A DNA stretch of 35,553 nt from Reclinomonas americana ATCC 50394 (Eukaryota > Jakobida > Jakobea > Jakobida). A model generated the notes under the pieces. That model made no database searches, had not been told where the DNA came from, and was given only the letters and a program-made list of their open reading frames with translations. This document shows, one piece after another, positions 1 through 19,900 of the stretch. Within the stretch, counting starts at the first letter, position 1, and every line of letters begins with the position of its first letter. The stretch covers positions 88,413-123,965 of the forward strand of contig PS015389.1 in assembly GCA_048213135.1 (NCBI GenBank), given 5' to 3'. Made by a program: the position numbers and the translations under genes.

Positions 1-29
1 GTTCGTCTCGTCGTTCGTTCGTCGTCGTC

Positions 30-88
<59 letters not shown>

Positions 89-689
89 TCCTTCCTCCTC
101 CTCTCTCCTCCTCCTCCTCCTCTCTCTCTCTCTCTCTCCTCCTCTCTCTCTCTCTCCTCCTCTCTCTCTCTCTCTCTCTCTCTTCTGCACTCTGTCATTC
201 AAGTGTTGTCCACCTTCTCGAGAGAAGGGATGTATGCGAGCCGTGAGAATAGATTGGCTTCCTTGCATAGCCACCCGTCCCGTATTGCCTCACTAATTAT
301 CGCGTGCCCTCTCGTCCTTCTCTCATCTTCATCCTCATTTCCAGTTACCCTCTCCCTCGCTCGGTTTTCATTCGCCTTAATCTGGCCTTCACTTCTTTCC
401 CTCCCCCGACAATGCCTCTTTTCCCTTCTCAATCACCCTTTCCTTTCTCCTCCCCCTCGCCCTCCCCACTCTTCATATTATCCCATTTTCATTCGCCCTC
501 CCTTCCCCTTCCTCCACTTCTACATCTTCTTTCCCTTTCCTTTTCTCATCACCCCCTTTCCCTCGCCCCTTCCCCCTTCCCCCTTCCCCTCGCCCCCCTT
601 TCCCTTCCCCCTTCCCCTCGCCCCCCTTTCCCTTTTCTCCTTTCCCTTTTTCCTTTTTCCCCTTTCCCATTATCTTTCCCTTCACACAG
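1..689 (+). repeat. Pyrimidine-rich intron of the malic enzyme gene, with (TC)n tracts
   Basis: This stretch is almost entirely C and T on the plus strand, with (TC)n runs near 31-90 and 121-182 and C/T-rich text up to the acceptor CAG at 687-689. It reads as the 3' part of an intron, because a malic enzyme exon begins right after the acceptor. The open frames in it are low-complexity Ser/Pro/Leu strings. A less repetitive patch at about 190-310 shows no recognisable product. Confidence 0.75.
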
Positions 690-1137
690 TGCACCTCCCC
701 GACGGCCGCGTGTGCTTCCCATCGCAATCCAACAACATGTACATCTACCCGGCGGTCGGCCTCGCCGTCTCGCTCTGCCGCGCGCGCACGATTCCCGACG
801 AGATGTTCTACCTGGCCGCCAAGACCCTGGTGGAGCAGGTGCCGGAGGAGCAGTTGCGCACCACGGGCCACCTGTTCCCCTCCCTGAGCAGCATGCGCAA
901 GGTGTCGGAACGCATGGCGGTGAAGCGTTGCGTACTCCTCCATCATCGTGTTTTTTTCACTCTCGCTTTACGGGGGGTACTGATGATCGGTTAACAGTGA
1001 TCGAGTACGCCATTGAGAAGAAGCTTGCTCGTCTCGAGGGCCTCGAGCTCGAGCGCTACGCGTCGATCGAGCAGTACGTGCAGGCCAACACGTACACAGC
1101 CAGGTACTCGCGCGTCGGTTGGGACGAGGACGAGTAA
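690..1137 (+). CDS. Malic enzyme, C-terminal end (two exons, 5' part outside the window)
   Basis: Malic enzymes oxidatively decarboxylate malate to pyruvate with NAD(P)+. Two exons are visible: 690-926 and 998-1137, with TAA at 1135-1137. The first carries the family's late signature around PDGRVCFPSQSNNMYIYP, followed by GLAVSLCRARTIPDEMFYLAA, which matches the conserved region of the NAD-binding domain and the C-terminal helices. The second, starting IEYAIEKKLARLEG, matches the final helix. Both introns are phase 1. The donor at 927 is GTTGCG, a form that recurs through the window, and using it gives a Leu at the junction. The N-terminal two thirds, including the Tyr/Lys catalytic residues, lie upstream of the window. 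A possible polyadenylation signal follows at 1177-1182. The cofactor preference and compartment cannot be told from this fragment. Confidence 0.9.
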
Positions 1138-1159
1138 TGTCGCGGGGGTCGACCATTGC

Positions 1160-9563
<8,404 letters not shown>

Positions 9564-10148
9564 TCGCGCGCAGGGCACTCCCTCCCCTCCACAAACAAGT
9601 GTTGCCGGATTTCAGTGCATCCTGTCATGTCGCCGGAAATGGTGGCGGGAATGTGGAAAAACTTGCATAATCCCTTGTGCAGCTAGGATGAAGAATGCAA
9701 CAAGAAGCACTGGGAGCGAGCAGCACTGTGCGCGATCACAAACGCTGAGAATTCCAGCAGTTGCGCATGCAGCTGCATGACGGTCGCGCGCCTTCTGCAT
9801 CTATCCACGGATTGTACAGAAGCAATGCGAGAGAGAGGGAGAACCATGCAACAACGAATATCGGGATCCGATGGCTGCATGATGACCTTGTGCAGCACAA
9901 GTGCAGATACAAACATCGGGAATCAGGCACTTATGCAACTGCATGATGATAACCATCTTGCGTGAGCACAGGAAACGGAAACACAACAGCGAGAGGGAAT
10001 TCAAAGCATACAACAACAAACATTGGGGATCATGCGCAGGATGACCATCATCCAGAGAGTGAGCCACAGACACTGAACTGCACCGAAGCAGAACGAGAAA
10101 GAGTCGAAAGGGAGGAAGAGAAACCACGATACAGTCAGCGACTGCCAC
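9564..10148 (-). other. Junction between the two halves of the long minus-strand gene; repeated short exon-like blocks
   Basis: No secure exon was placed here. Three or four degenerate blocks recur, each with CATCATGCAG or GTCATGCAG followed by (T/C)TGCAT (near 9770, 9885 and 9943). In transcript sense each resembles an acceptor plus the start of a short exon; for example TTGCATAAGTGC.. reads LHKCLIPD before a GTTTGT donor. No terminal stop codon for the upstream half and no promoter for the downstream half could be identified. Whether 9563 is a start codon or an internal Met is open. Confidence 0.35.
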
Positions 10149-13100
10149 AGAACTCGAAGCGCTAGCTCCAGATGGTGATCGGGCTATAACTGCACTCAAT
10201 CCAAGCTGCAATCGCTGCGCGATTATCACTTATTAGAGTGAGTGTCAGAAACGATGCGCTTCTCGCAGATATCAAACGAAGTAGGAGGGCAATTGTTTGA
10301 GAGTGCGGTTCCTTCCCCCTCTTCCTCACTTCACTTGGTAACTCTCAATCGCTCACGTGTCTCTTTCCCTAAAACTCGCCAGCTGTGAAGCGATGATCAC
10401 GCGTTAGTGCCCTCCGATGACGACTTGCACACAAAGAGAGAGAGGACAAACGTAACGTGTTGTGCCACTGCGAGCCAATTCCTCCAGACTGGAAACTTGA
10501 TGTGGTGGTGGTGGTGCCCCACGTCCAGGCAGCGGCGGCATAGATGGCGGCCGGTCTCCTCCCGGGGTCACCTGTCAGTTATGTCAGTCACACTTCCGAC
10601 AGCCAGCCACACACGAGAGTACTTGCACTCACCAACGGTCCAACGGCTCCGGGCCTGCACACGCAAACAAGAAAACATGCAGCGTGAGTCGTGGTTCAAA
10701 ACAGGAATACTACCATACGACGCGCAACTGCCGAGCACCACCAGCGCCTCGCTGCGTTACGCAAACACACAGACCGAATGAGTGAGCAAGCATACGCTGA
10801 TCGACATATATGCACTCTCAATCACAAACGTTGACGACAACAGGTCGAGGGGGTGCAGCCACCACGGGTGGTGACCACGACTGATTGACGGCAGCAGGAC
10901 TTTCTGCGGCGGGCGATCGGCCCCAGCTCTCTGAGGCCTGCACCCATGCACAAACACAAGTCAGGTCACCTCCGTTGCCGTCGCCTTCATCACCTTCTTC
11001 TCCTATTCTTCTTGTTGTCGGTTCTTCATCTCATTCTTCTTGTTCTCCTCCTTGTTCTCCGTCTTCTCTTCATTTCATCTTCAACTTCCTCGTCTTCTGC
11101 TTCTTTTTGTCCTCCTCTTGCACTCCGCCTCCTCCTCTCTTGTCGCTTGCTCACCTCATCCTCCTCCCACTCCCCTCGTGCTTCTTTTTCCAATTTTTCT
11201 TATTCTTCTTTTTCTCCTTCATTTTCTCCTTCTCTTGTTCTTGTCCTTGTTCACTATGTCCTCCTTCTTCTTCTTGTTGATTTCCTCCTCCTCCTGCTTC
11301 TTCTCCTCGTGCTTGTTCACCTCATCCTGCTCCGCCTCCTCCTCCTCCTTCTTCTCAATCTTGTTGCCTTCTTCCGCTTCTCTTCGCCTTCCCCTCAGTC
11401 CCCCTTTCCCCCTCTCCCCCTTCTCCTTCTCATCCCTTCCCCCACCTGACGATGAGAATTACTTGCAACCCCACGAGGAGCACGACTGGCGTCATCAGGT
11501 CGGGCTAGTGGCGGCGGACTTGGTTGTGACGGCGGCACTGCACGATGACTGACCGGCGCTTGCGTGGCTGTCGTGGCCGTAGTAGCGTGCGCAGGAGGTG
11601 GCGATGGAACTGGCGGCATGGGGTTCCGCAGGTAATCGACGCCAGGTCCGCCAGGGGTTTCTCGGGGATAGGCGGCAGGCGCACCACCACGCAAGTGGTG
11701 ATCAATCGCGACTGCCGGTCCGCCGGGAGTCTCTCGCGGTTGAACGGCGGCGGGTGCGCCCTGATAACGGCGCTGCTCTGCTTGTTCGCGCGACGACTGC
11801 TCGCCGGCACGAGCCTGGCGATTAAAGAAGGATAGTCAGGCATCGGCATTGGCACATCGACACAAGACCGCAGAGCCGCAACTGCCGCTTGCTGTGCTTG
11901 TCGTTCAACGTCGCTGAGATTTCGCATAATCTGGCAGTGCAGAAGATATGAGATGGACAGTCTGCGATAACCATGCATATGTGTAGACAAAAACCTGGGA
12001 ATTGTATGGCCGACCCGGAGTCTCGCCGGGCTGCTGACATGGGGATAAAGAGTGTGTTGTGGGCGGAACTCTCACGAAAACGAGAGAACATGGACATGCT
12101 CTAACCTGTGCATCAACCACAGGCAAGGGCTCCTACAAAGGATGCCAGTCAATAAACACAGCATGCAAAACGAACAAAGGCAGAGCAGACGTACCGGCTC
12201 TTGCCGTACGACCTCGTGCGCGGGAGCAGGCTGGACGATCTGCAGCGAAGCATGTGAGACTCTCAGAACGCCACGCCAAACAAACGAGAATCAAGCGCAC
12301 CCGCCGGGAAGACGGCGGCGGCGGAGGAGCGGGCTCAGCCTGTGCCGCTCGTCGCTCAGCCTCTTGAGCGAGCTTTTCAGCCTGCATACCGGAAAGGAGA
12401 GTGAGGAGAGATGACGATGAGCATCCGATGGAGAATGGGTCAAACACAGACCTGCAAGCGAGCGACTTCGGCCTGCGGTGCGGAGAAAAGGAACGAGTGA
12501 GTTCTTCACCAAACACATCTCTCTCTCCCTCCAGCACACAGAAATGAGAGTCAAGTGGGGGGAGAAAGGGATGAGGGAGAGAAACAGACGAAGGGAGAGA
12601 GAGATGAGCGACAGAGTGGAAGGTGTGAGTGTTGTGTGCGTATTTTCCTCTCTGCGAATGCCGCGTGGCCTCTGTTGTGCGTACTCTCTCAATTTGGGGA
12701 AAGAGAGAAAGAGAGAGGAGTGACAGAGCGGAAGGGTGAGTGTTGTGTGCTTGTCTTCCGCTCTGTGACTGTCGAGTGGCCCTGTTGTGCATTCTCTCTC
12801 CCAAGCACACAGAAACGAGTGCCAAGTGTGTGGAGAAAAGAGAGGGCGAAGAAAGAGACAGGGAGAAAAGAGCGACAGAGCAGAAGTGTGAGTGTTGTGT
12901 GCGTCTTCCTTTTGCGACTGTCGCATGGATTTGTTGCGCACACTCTCAGTTTCTCTCTCAGTACGCGGGGGAGAGAGAAAGAGAAATGAGCGACGGAGCA
13001 GAAAGTGTGAGTGTTGTGCGTGTCTTCCGCTCTGTGATGCGCATACTCTCTCGATATGTGGGAGAGAGAGAGAGAGAGGGCGATAGAGCACAAGGTGTGA

Positions 13101-16100
13101 GCGTCGTGAATCCGCTCTGTGACAGTCGAGTGACGCCTGTTGCGCACACACTGTGTTTCTCTCTTAATCGTGTGTGTGGGAGAGAGTGAGAGAGAAAGTC
13201 CGAGATCGACGAAGAGAGATCCCCTTTCCGCCTCCCACTTTCGCGGGCAACGAGAGGGGAAGGGCAACAAATGAAAGAGAAACATAGAAAGACCAAGATC
13301 GACAAAGAAAGATCCCCCTTCCCTTCATCACCTGCAGCCGTTGCATCTGCCATAATAATTCTCGTCAGACGAATGACATAATTTGCACGAAAACAAGAAC
13401 GGCTGCACGCACCTCTTCGTCTTTCCGTCGGACTTCCTCCTCCTTTTCACGCTGTGTGTGCAAAGACGATGAGCACAAAAGCGACTCAACAATCTCTTGG
13501 ATTAAGACGAACCAACGCGGCTTCGTGGGCCTCCTTCTCCAAGCGCTGTGAAGAGCAATAAAGTTAGAATCAGCAGCAACGCACACAGAAAACATCCGTC
13601 TGTGCGAACCAAGCGCTCCTGTAACAACAAGCGACAATGAGTTCACAATTTTGACGAGAAAGTAAGAGTGGCACACGATTGCACGTCGAACCTTCTCCGC
13701 CTGGACACAGACAGACACACCATGATATTCAGTGAAATTAAACAAGCGTGCGTCAACAGCACAACATACCTCAGCTTGCTGGGCCTTTTCCTGTTGTTGT
13801 GGAGATGGGAAAAAATAGTGACGAGTTAGCAACATAAAGCAAGGTGGACCATGAGTGAGATTCGTACCAGCGCGTCGACCTGCGCCGAATTCCAAGCAGG
13901 ACAAGGGCGGTCAACACATAACCAGCAGCTAGTGAAAGACAATCTCAACTCTCAACTCACTTCTCGCATCTCCCGCTCAACTCGAATCAGCTCAAGCTGA
14001 GCTTCCTCGGCTATCTGGCGCAACATCCGCTCTCGTTCAGCTCGCTCACGCTCCATTCGATCTCTTTCCGCTTGCTCGTGCCGCTCGGCTCTTTCACGCT
14101 CCGCTGCTGCTGCGGCTTCTGCTGCTGCTGCTTGCTCTTGCTGCTGTGCAACAGCGGAAACACCAGCAGCTTCTCCAAGGAAACTCGCCATGGCCCTGCG
14201 CAATCGACAATTCACACAACCGCTGACAGATACCGCAGCATGTGCGTGCGAGAAACGCAACTCTTTGAATGCCACCTGCACGGTGGTAAAATACACCTTG
14301 GCTGCTTGCACGCGATTTTCGTCCCGACACGTCGCCGCCAGCTTGTCCATAATGTCTTTCGCACGCGCAAACATTTTCGAGTCGGGCATGGAGTTGAACT
14401 TGGGCGTCAAACAACCCTGCGAGCACAACGTTGTGAGAGGAACGGTGTGGGAGACCTGGAAAGGAGACACATAGAGCCCACCGGAGAGACGTCTCCTTCC
14501 AGCACATCCAGTGTGCGTCGCAGCTCGGCCCACAACTCGGCTTCGTTCATGGATTCCACTGCACACGACATTTCTGAGTAAACACGTAGAACTGTCTGCT
14601 GCCTCCAGCGCAAAATACGCACGTGAACGAGTTGACATCGGCGCCGCCGCCGCCGCCGCTGGCGGAGGAGGCGCAGCCACGCTTTGCGGCAACGGTGATG
14701 AGCCTGCACCGAGCCGGCCACTCGGCGGCCTCGCAGCGGGCTCAATGTGCGCAGCCATCGTTGCACCAGCGACAGCACCACGAGCCGCTGGCGAGTGAGG
14801 ATTGCCGGGCGTAGGTGATGAGCCGGATGAGAAGCCACCTGTGCCCGCTTGCAGCCGTCGCTGTTGCTCAGCCTCCTCCGCCTCTCGTCGACTCAACTCC
14901 AGGACACGTCGCATCTCTTCGTCTTCCTCATCGGCAGCGCGTGGAGCCTGTACCGGTGGCGCAGCCTGTGCGGGCGGTTGCTGCCGTCCCCCACGACCCG
15001 CCCTGACCGGCAGCGACGAGCGCAGGATCTCCGCCTCGCGCCCCATGAATGTCGCGAAATCGGCTTCACTCAGTGCCTTGAGCACGCGTGGATTGTAGCC
15101 GCGGCTGAAGGGGGGAGGGGAGGAGAGGGAGGGAGAGGAGGAAGGGAGGAGGAGGAGGAGAAAGAGAGAGGAGAGACGAGAGTAGACGAGAGAGTACGCG
15201 AGAGGAAGAAGAACGAGACGAGACGAGAGAGAGAAGTAGNNNNNNNNNNNNNNNNNNNNNNNNNNNNNNNNNNNNNNNNNNNNNNNNNNNNNNNNNNNNN
15301 NNNNNNNTGGATTGTAGCCGCGGCTGAAGGGGGGAAGGGGGAAGAAGAGGGGAAGGGGGGAAGAAGGGGGGAAGGGGGGGAGGGGGGGGGGGAAGGGGGG
15401 AAGGCGGGTGAGAAAAATGATGAAGGGAAAGGGGAAACAGACCGGAAGATGACGTGATGTCGCGAGAGGGAAGAAAACACAGCGAAGCAGAAGAAGGAAT
15501 AAATGGAGACTGCGTGAATGCGAAAGACAGGAAAGCACAAACGCACAAGGAAAAGCGTCGAAATGCACGAGAAAGTGCTAGGGTGAGAAAGAAAGAAAAG
15601 CGAATGAATGAATGCATCACGCAGGAAAGCACAAGGAAAGAAGAGCTTCGAGAAAGACCAACTCGCATGTCCAACAGAAATGCAACTCTGTGGAGAAAGA
15701 GAGAGAATGATTGACGCGAAACACAGGAAGCTATGGGTTGGCAGGAGTAAGAACAGTGAAGACAGAGTGCACAGAGAGGAAACACAAAGCGCGAAAGACT
15801 GGAACGCACAAGGGGAGAAGAGCATCATGCAGGTGCAAGACGAGAGAACAACAGGAGGCAACAGAGCGCATGAGAGATAGAGAGAGAGAACTCATAAGCG
15901 CGAAAGAGAAGAAAGTTGGAAAGCAAAGCATCGAGCAAGCGCAATACACCAACTCGCATGTACCCAGAAAAGAGAATGCATGCAACTGAGGAAGCCAATA
16001 GGACAGGAGAGTATGGGTTGGCAGGTGTAAGAGCAAGGCAGTCAGAGTGCACAGAAAAAGAGAGGAAACACTAGCGCAAATGACAGGGAGGCAGAAGGGG

Positions 16101-16680
16101 ATCCGAAGGCACGAGATAGTGCAAGAAAAGGAGGCAGGAAGAATGCAGGAGAGAGAAAAGACACAAGTACGCAAGGCAAGGAAAGCACAAGGAAAGCAGA
16201 GCTTCGAGCAAGACCAACTCGCATGTCCGCCAGAAAATGCAACTCTGTATCGCGATTCTCCGCCGCATGATCATCGCGCATCGGATACTTGTACGCCTGT
16301 CCTCTGCCTCCTCCTCCAGCACCAGCAGCAGCAGAGGCAGCATACGCCGCAGCCGGCGCCGCGGAAGCACCGACAGCAGCCGGCGGAGGCGCATCGAACA
16401 GACTTCCACTGCCACCTGCGCCACCGCCCGCAGGACGCCGCACCGTCGGTCCGCCCACGGCCGCGTCAAAGAGATGACGTGGCGCCGGGGCGGCCGCATG
16501 TGGCTGCTGCTGCTGATGATGATGATGTTGAGGGTAATGATGATAGTCAGCTGCTTGTTGTTGTGGTGGAGGTGGAGCGTTTACAAGAGAAGGCGGGGTT
16601 GTTGTGTAGACCCACTCGCCATCGGGGCCGCGATACGCGTACTGCCCCGTCTCTTTGTTGTAATACACGCCGGGGTCCAT
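10149..16680 (-). CDS. UIM and coiled-coil protein assembled from microexons; possibly the N-terminal part of the ADP-ribosyltransferase gene
   Basis: Exons 5' to 3': 16244-16680, 14593-15104, 14482-14558, 14262-14416, 13961-14195, 13868-13879, 13770-13790, 13692-13700, 13513-13545, 13413-13451, 13332-13346, 12452-12472, 12301-12381, 12195-12239, 11995-12033, 11862-11930, 11446-11814, 10830-10937, a short one near 10627-10648, 10452-10571, 10149-10214. The protein starts MDPGVYYNKETGQYAYRGP, which resembles an OCRE motif. It continues through Gln/His/Pro/Ala-rich sequence to DEEDEEMRRVLELSRREAE, a good ubiquitin-interacting motif. A helical region (ELWAELRRTLDVLEGDV, FARAKDIMDKL) and a charged coiled coil (ERERAERHEQAERDRMERER) follow, then a Pro-rich part with two copies of GGAPAA-PRETPGGP type. 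From 13961 down the exons are phase 0. No stop was found at the 3' end. The function is unknown; a ubiquitin-linked adaptor role is inferred from the UIM. Confidence 0.68.
10938..11445 (-). other. Intron, C/T-rich on the plus strand (purine-rich in the transcript)
   Basis: It lies between two Pro-rich phase-0 exons. The plus strand is CTTCTTCTCCT-like throughout 10980-11440, so the minus-strand transcript is GAAGAAGGAG-like, a possible splicing-enhancer type composition but no coding evidence. Nothing else is visible. Confidence 0.5.
12452..13879 (-). other. Microexon cluster coding for a coiled coil
   Basis: Seven consecutive phase-0 exons read, in order, VDAL (12 nt, 13868-13879), EKAQQAE (21 nt, 13770-13790), AEK (9 nt, 13692-13700), RLEKEAHEAAL (33 nt, 13513-13545), REKEEEVRRKDEE (39 nt, 13413-13451), MQRLQ (15 nt, 13332-13346) and AEVARLQ (21 nt, 12452-12472). 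They lead into AEKLAQEAERRAAQAE (12301-12381). Each is bounded by AG and GT in the transcript sense, and together they extend a continuous charged helix. The 7-residue exons equal one heptad. Individually the smallest are weak; the support is the run of consistent phase and composition. Confidence 0.6.
12600..13170 (+). repeat. Tandem hairpin-forming repeat in an intron
   Basis: Five or six diverged copies of a 110-160 bp unit contain GCGACAGAGCAGAAG, then GTGTGAGTGTTGTGTGCGT, then CTTCCGCTCTGTGAC. The first and last parts are near-complementary. In the clearest copy TGACAGAGCGGAAG (12721-12734) pairs with CTTCCGCTCTGTGAC (12755-12769). The array sits in the intron 12473-13331 of the minus-strand gene. 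Confidence 0.7.
15080..15340. repeat. Assembly gap flanked by a duplicated exon edge
   Basis: N bases fill 15240-15307. The segment TGGATTGTAGCCGCGGCTGA followed by purine-rich text appears on both sides (15089 onward and 15308 onward). It is the acceptor end of the exon 14593-15104, so one copy is probably an artefact, a second haplotype or a partial exon duplication. The annotated exon uses the left copy, which is continuous with the downstream coding sequence. Confidence 0.75.
15350..16243 (-). other. First intron of the UIM/coiled-coil gene
   Basis: This runs from the GTTGCA donor at 16243 to the acceptor at the exon 14593-15104, with a gap inside. Plus-strand motifs such as GAGCTTCGAGCAAGACCAACTCGCATGTCC recur with variation (near 15650, 15930 and 16205; only GACCAACTCGCATGTCC is well kept), so the intron holds three copies of a 250-290 bp repeat. 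No exon was found. Confidence 0.5.
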
Positions 16681-16907
16681 TGCTCTCACACTCACTCTCT
16701 CTGACAAAAAACACACACACTGAATAAACAACACACAACACATATACACAATGTCAGTAACACGCGCACACGCACGCACACACAAAGCACAAAGAGAGAC
16801 ACACACCTTTCTTCGCGTGTGCGAGCGGGTTAATGTGGAGTGGACATTTATCCTGTCAGCGAGCCACGTTTGGTTTCCGGCAAGGGCTGTCTGAGGGTTT
16901 GCGACAA
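16681..16907. promoter_or_regulatory. Short divergent intergenic region, likely bidirectional promoter
   Basis: The start codons of the minus-strand UIM gene (16678-16680) and the plus-strand WD40 gene (16908-16910) are 227 bp apart. The spacer holds an alternating CA/TG-rich patch (16700-16800) and no obvious TATA box. Shared control is inferred from spacing only. Either first exon could have an unseen upstream non-coding exon. Confidence 0.45.
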
Positions 16908-19900
16908 ATGGATTGCAGAGAGGTGGTGGTGCCGGCGCCTGCGTGGTGGCGACTCGGGTTTGCCACGACCAAGGCGGGAGGCGGGAAAGCCGATGGTTTG
17001 TGTGGGTGGAAGGCGAGAGAGAGGTTTTGGGGAAAAGGGCGGGAAAGATTGAAATGGGGAAGGGAGAGTGAGAGAGAGTGAGTGTGTGTGTGAGAGAGAG
17101 AGAGAGAGAGGCGGGAGAGGAGGGAGAGAGAGAGAGGAAGGAGAGTGAGAATGAGTGTGAATGGAGGAAGGAAAGTGTGAAAAGTGTGAGTTTGAGGGAG
17201 AGAGTGAGAGAGCGTGTAAGTGAGACTTAGGCGTTGCCTTGTTGACGCTTAATCGCTCCTCTCTGAGTTTGCCCACTTGTCTTTGCCCTTTTTATTCCGT
17301 TCTTCTCTTTGCAGTCTTCTTTCCGACTTGGTGCTTGATTCTCTGCACTTGCATCCGTCTCCATACCTCTCCCCTTCCCTCTGCTGCGTTCTCTTCGGTG
17401 TTTTAGTATCGTTTCTGTGCATTCCTCCTGCTCACCTCTCTCTCTCTCTCTCTCTCTCTTCTCATTTCCCTTTGTCCTTGCTGCCTTCTCCTTTTTGTGC
17501 TCCATTCTCTCGTCCATACACTTGCAACTGTCTCCTTTCCTCTCTCCGCTGTGTTCTCTTCAGTGTTTTAGTATCGTTCTTGTGCATTCCTCTTGCTCAC
17601 CTCTCTCCTTCTCATTTCCCTTTGTCCTTGCTGCCTTCTCCTTCGACCTTGCACTTGCATCTGTCTCCTTTCCTCTCTGCTGTGTTCTCTTCGGTATTTC
17701 AGCATCGCTCCTGTGCATTCCTCATGCTCGCCCCTCTCTCCCTCTTCTCATTTCCCTTTGCCCTTGCTCCATTCTCTCGACCTTGCACTTGCAACTGTCT
17801 CCTTTCCTCTCTCCACTGTGTTTTCTTCAGTGTTTAGCATCGTTCCTGTGCATTCCTGAGCTCACCCCTCTCTCCCTCTTCTCATTTCCCTCTGTCCTTG
17901 CTCCCTTCTCCACCGTTCCTCCCATTCCTCCCACAATTTGCTTGTCGTAGTCCTCCATTCTTCCTTACCTCCTTGTCCTTTCCCTTGCCTTGCTCTCTTC
18001 TGTCTCCTCTCCTTCCTGCCCTCCTCACCTCTCCTTCCCTCGACAGACACCCCCGCGCCCTTGCAACCCATTGCTGTGGCGCAACAGGATCGCCTCTTGC
18101 GATCGCTCATCGTGAAGCGCGTGATGAGGGAATCACATCGTGGAACAATATCGCAAGTTCGCGTGCACAAGCACGGCGGCGAGGCTGATAATCTGGTGGC
18201 GACCGTCGGCAGCAGTCATGTTGCGGAAGAGGGAGGGAGGGAGAGAGGGGGGAGAGAGAGACAGAGTGCGTGAGCTCTCCAGTGACACGACCATCGCACT
18301 TGCGGTAGAGAGACGAGAGCTCACAGCTGATGTCCAGCGATGTCAGTGCTCACACTACTCCAATGTCGGTATCTGCAAGCATAAAGAGCGCGTGAGCTCT
18401 CCAGAGACCGAGAGAGAATGAGAGCGTGTTGCAGTTGCAAAGCCGGAGAGCCGGAGGCTTTTCTAATTCTTACTCTCTCGCTGAGTTTGCAAAGTGAAGG
18501 CCACTGAGTGAGAGGGAGAGAGAAAGGCGGAACAAACCAAGATAGAGAGTAGACAAGGAGAGATAGATATAGAGACACATGCACCGAGGTGAACGAATTT
18601 GAGAACGAGAGGAGGAAGAGAGTTGAGAAACTCTCCTGCTGGAGTTTGACCTCGTTGTGTTTCGCGCACAGCTCAACATTTACGACTACCGGCGCTTTGT
18701 TGACCACCTCGACATTTTCGTGCAGTACGTGCACGTAGAGACGGCAGAGTCGCGTGCGGGAGTTGCGTGGGCGATGGGTGCGCCGTTGAGTTTATGTGTT
18801 GCTCACTTTGTCGTCGTCTCTCAGGACATTACGTGCTGCGCGTGGCTGTGCCCGCCGGTTCCCGGTGACTGCCAGGTGGCGTTCTCCGTGCACAACGAAG
18901 TGCAAGTGATTGACATTCGAGCCAAGCAGGTCGTGCAGCTGATGCGCACAGGTACGGATGAAGACGGTGTCACTTCTTTGCGATTGCACACACTCAAATT
19001 TGCTCTGTTTCGCTCTTCCAATCACCGCTGCCCTGCTCTCCCCGCCGCCTCGTTGCTCGCTCACTTTCTCCCGGTATCCCTCTCTTTTCGCCCACTCATG
19101 CGAGAGCTGTCGAACCTTCCCATGTTCCCACTCACTTGGTCTTCGTAGAGCTTAGTAACTCCGTCAGTTTCTGCTCAGTAACACTCTCTCCACTCTGTCG
19201 CTCTCTGCCTCTGTCCTTCACTGATCAATCACAAACTAACTTTCACGCTTCACATGTTTCCACTCACACGCACCCTCGTGCTATGACCCGTACATGCGCA
19301 CTCTGTCGATCGCCCTCTCACATATTTGCAGTCGTCCTCTTTTTGTCCCCTTCTTTCGTTCACCACTTCCAAAAGTCTCTGTCTCACAGTTCCTTCTCTG
19401 TCCCTTCAACAATTCTCTCCCGTCACTCTTTCTCCATTTCTCTCCTTTCTCTCCCTTCTTCTCCCCTTCTCTCCCTTCTCACTCTTCTCCCTTCTTCATG
19501 TCTCTCCCTTCTCCATTTCTCTCCCTTCTCACTTCTCTCCCTTCTCACTTTTCTCCCTTCTCCCTTCTCCCTTCTCCCCCTCTCTCCCTTCTCACTCTCT
19601 CTCTCTCTCCTTTCTCCCCCTCTCTCCCTTCTCACTCCCCCTCTCTCCCTTCTCCCCTTCTCCCCCTCACTCCTCCTGTCTCCCTCACTCTGTTCCCCTC
19701 TCTCCCTTCTCCTTTTCTCTTTCAGGTTTCTCGGGCGACATTGTGTGCCTCGAAGCGCACCCACAACTTCCACTATTGGTGATCACCGACAAGACCGGGT
19801 CCGTCATGGTGTGGAATCATCGCCGCGAGCAATGTGTGTACGAGCCGTCGGGATTGTTTGACGCCGTGGTTTGTGCCCTGCCCACAACCTCTCTGCCCAC

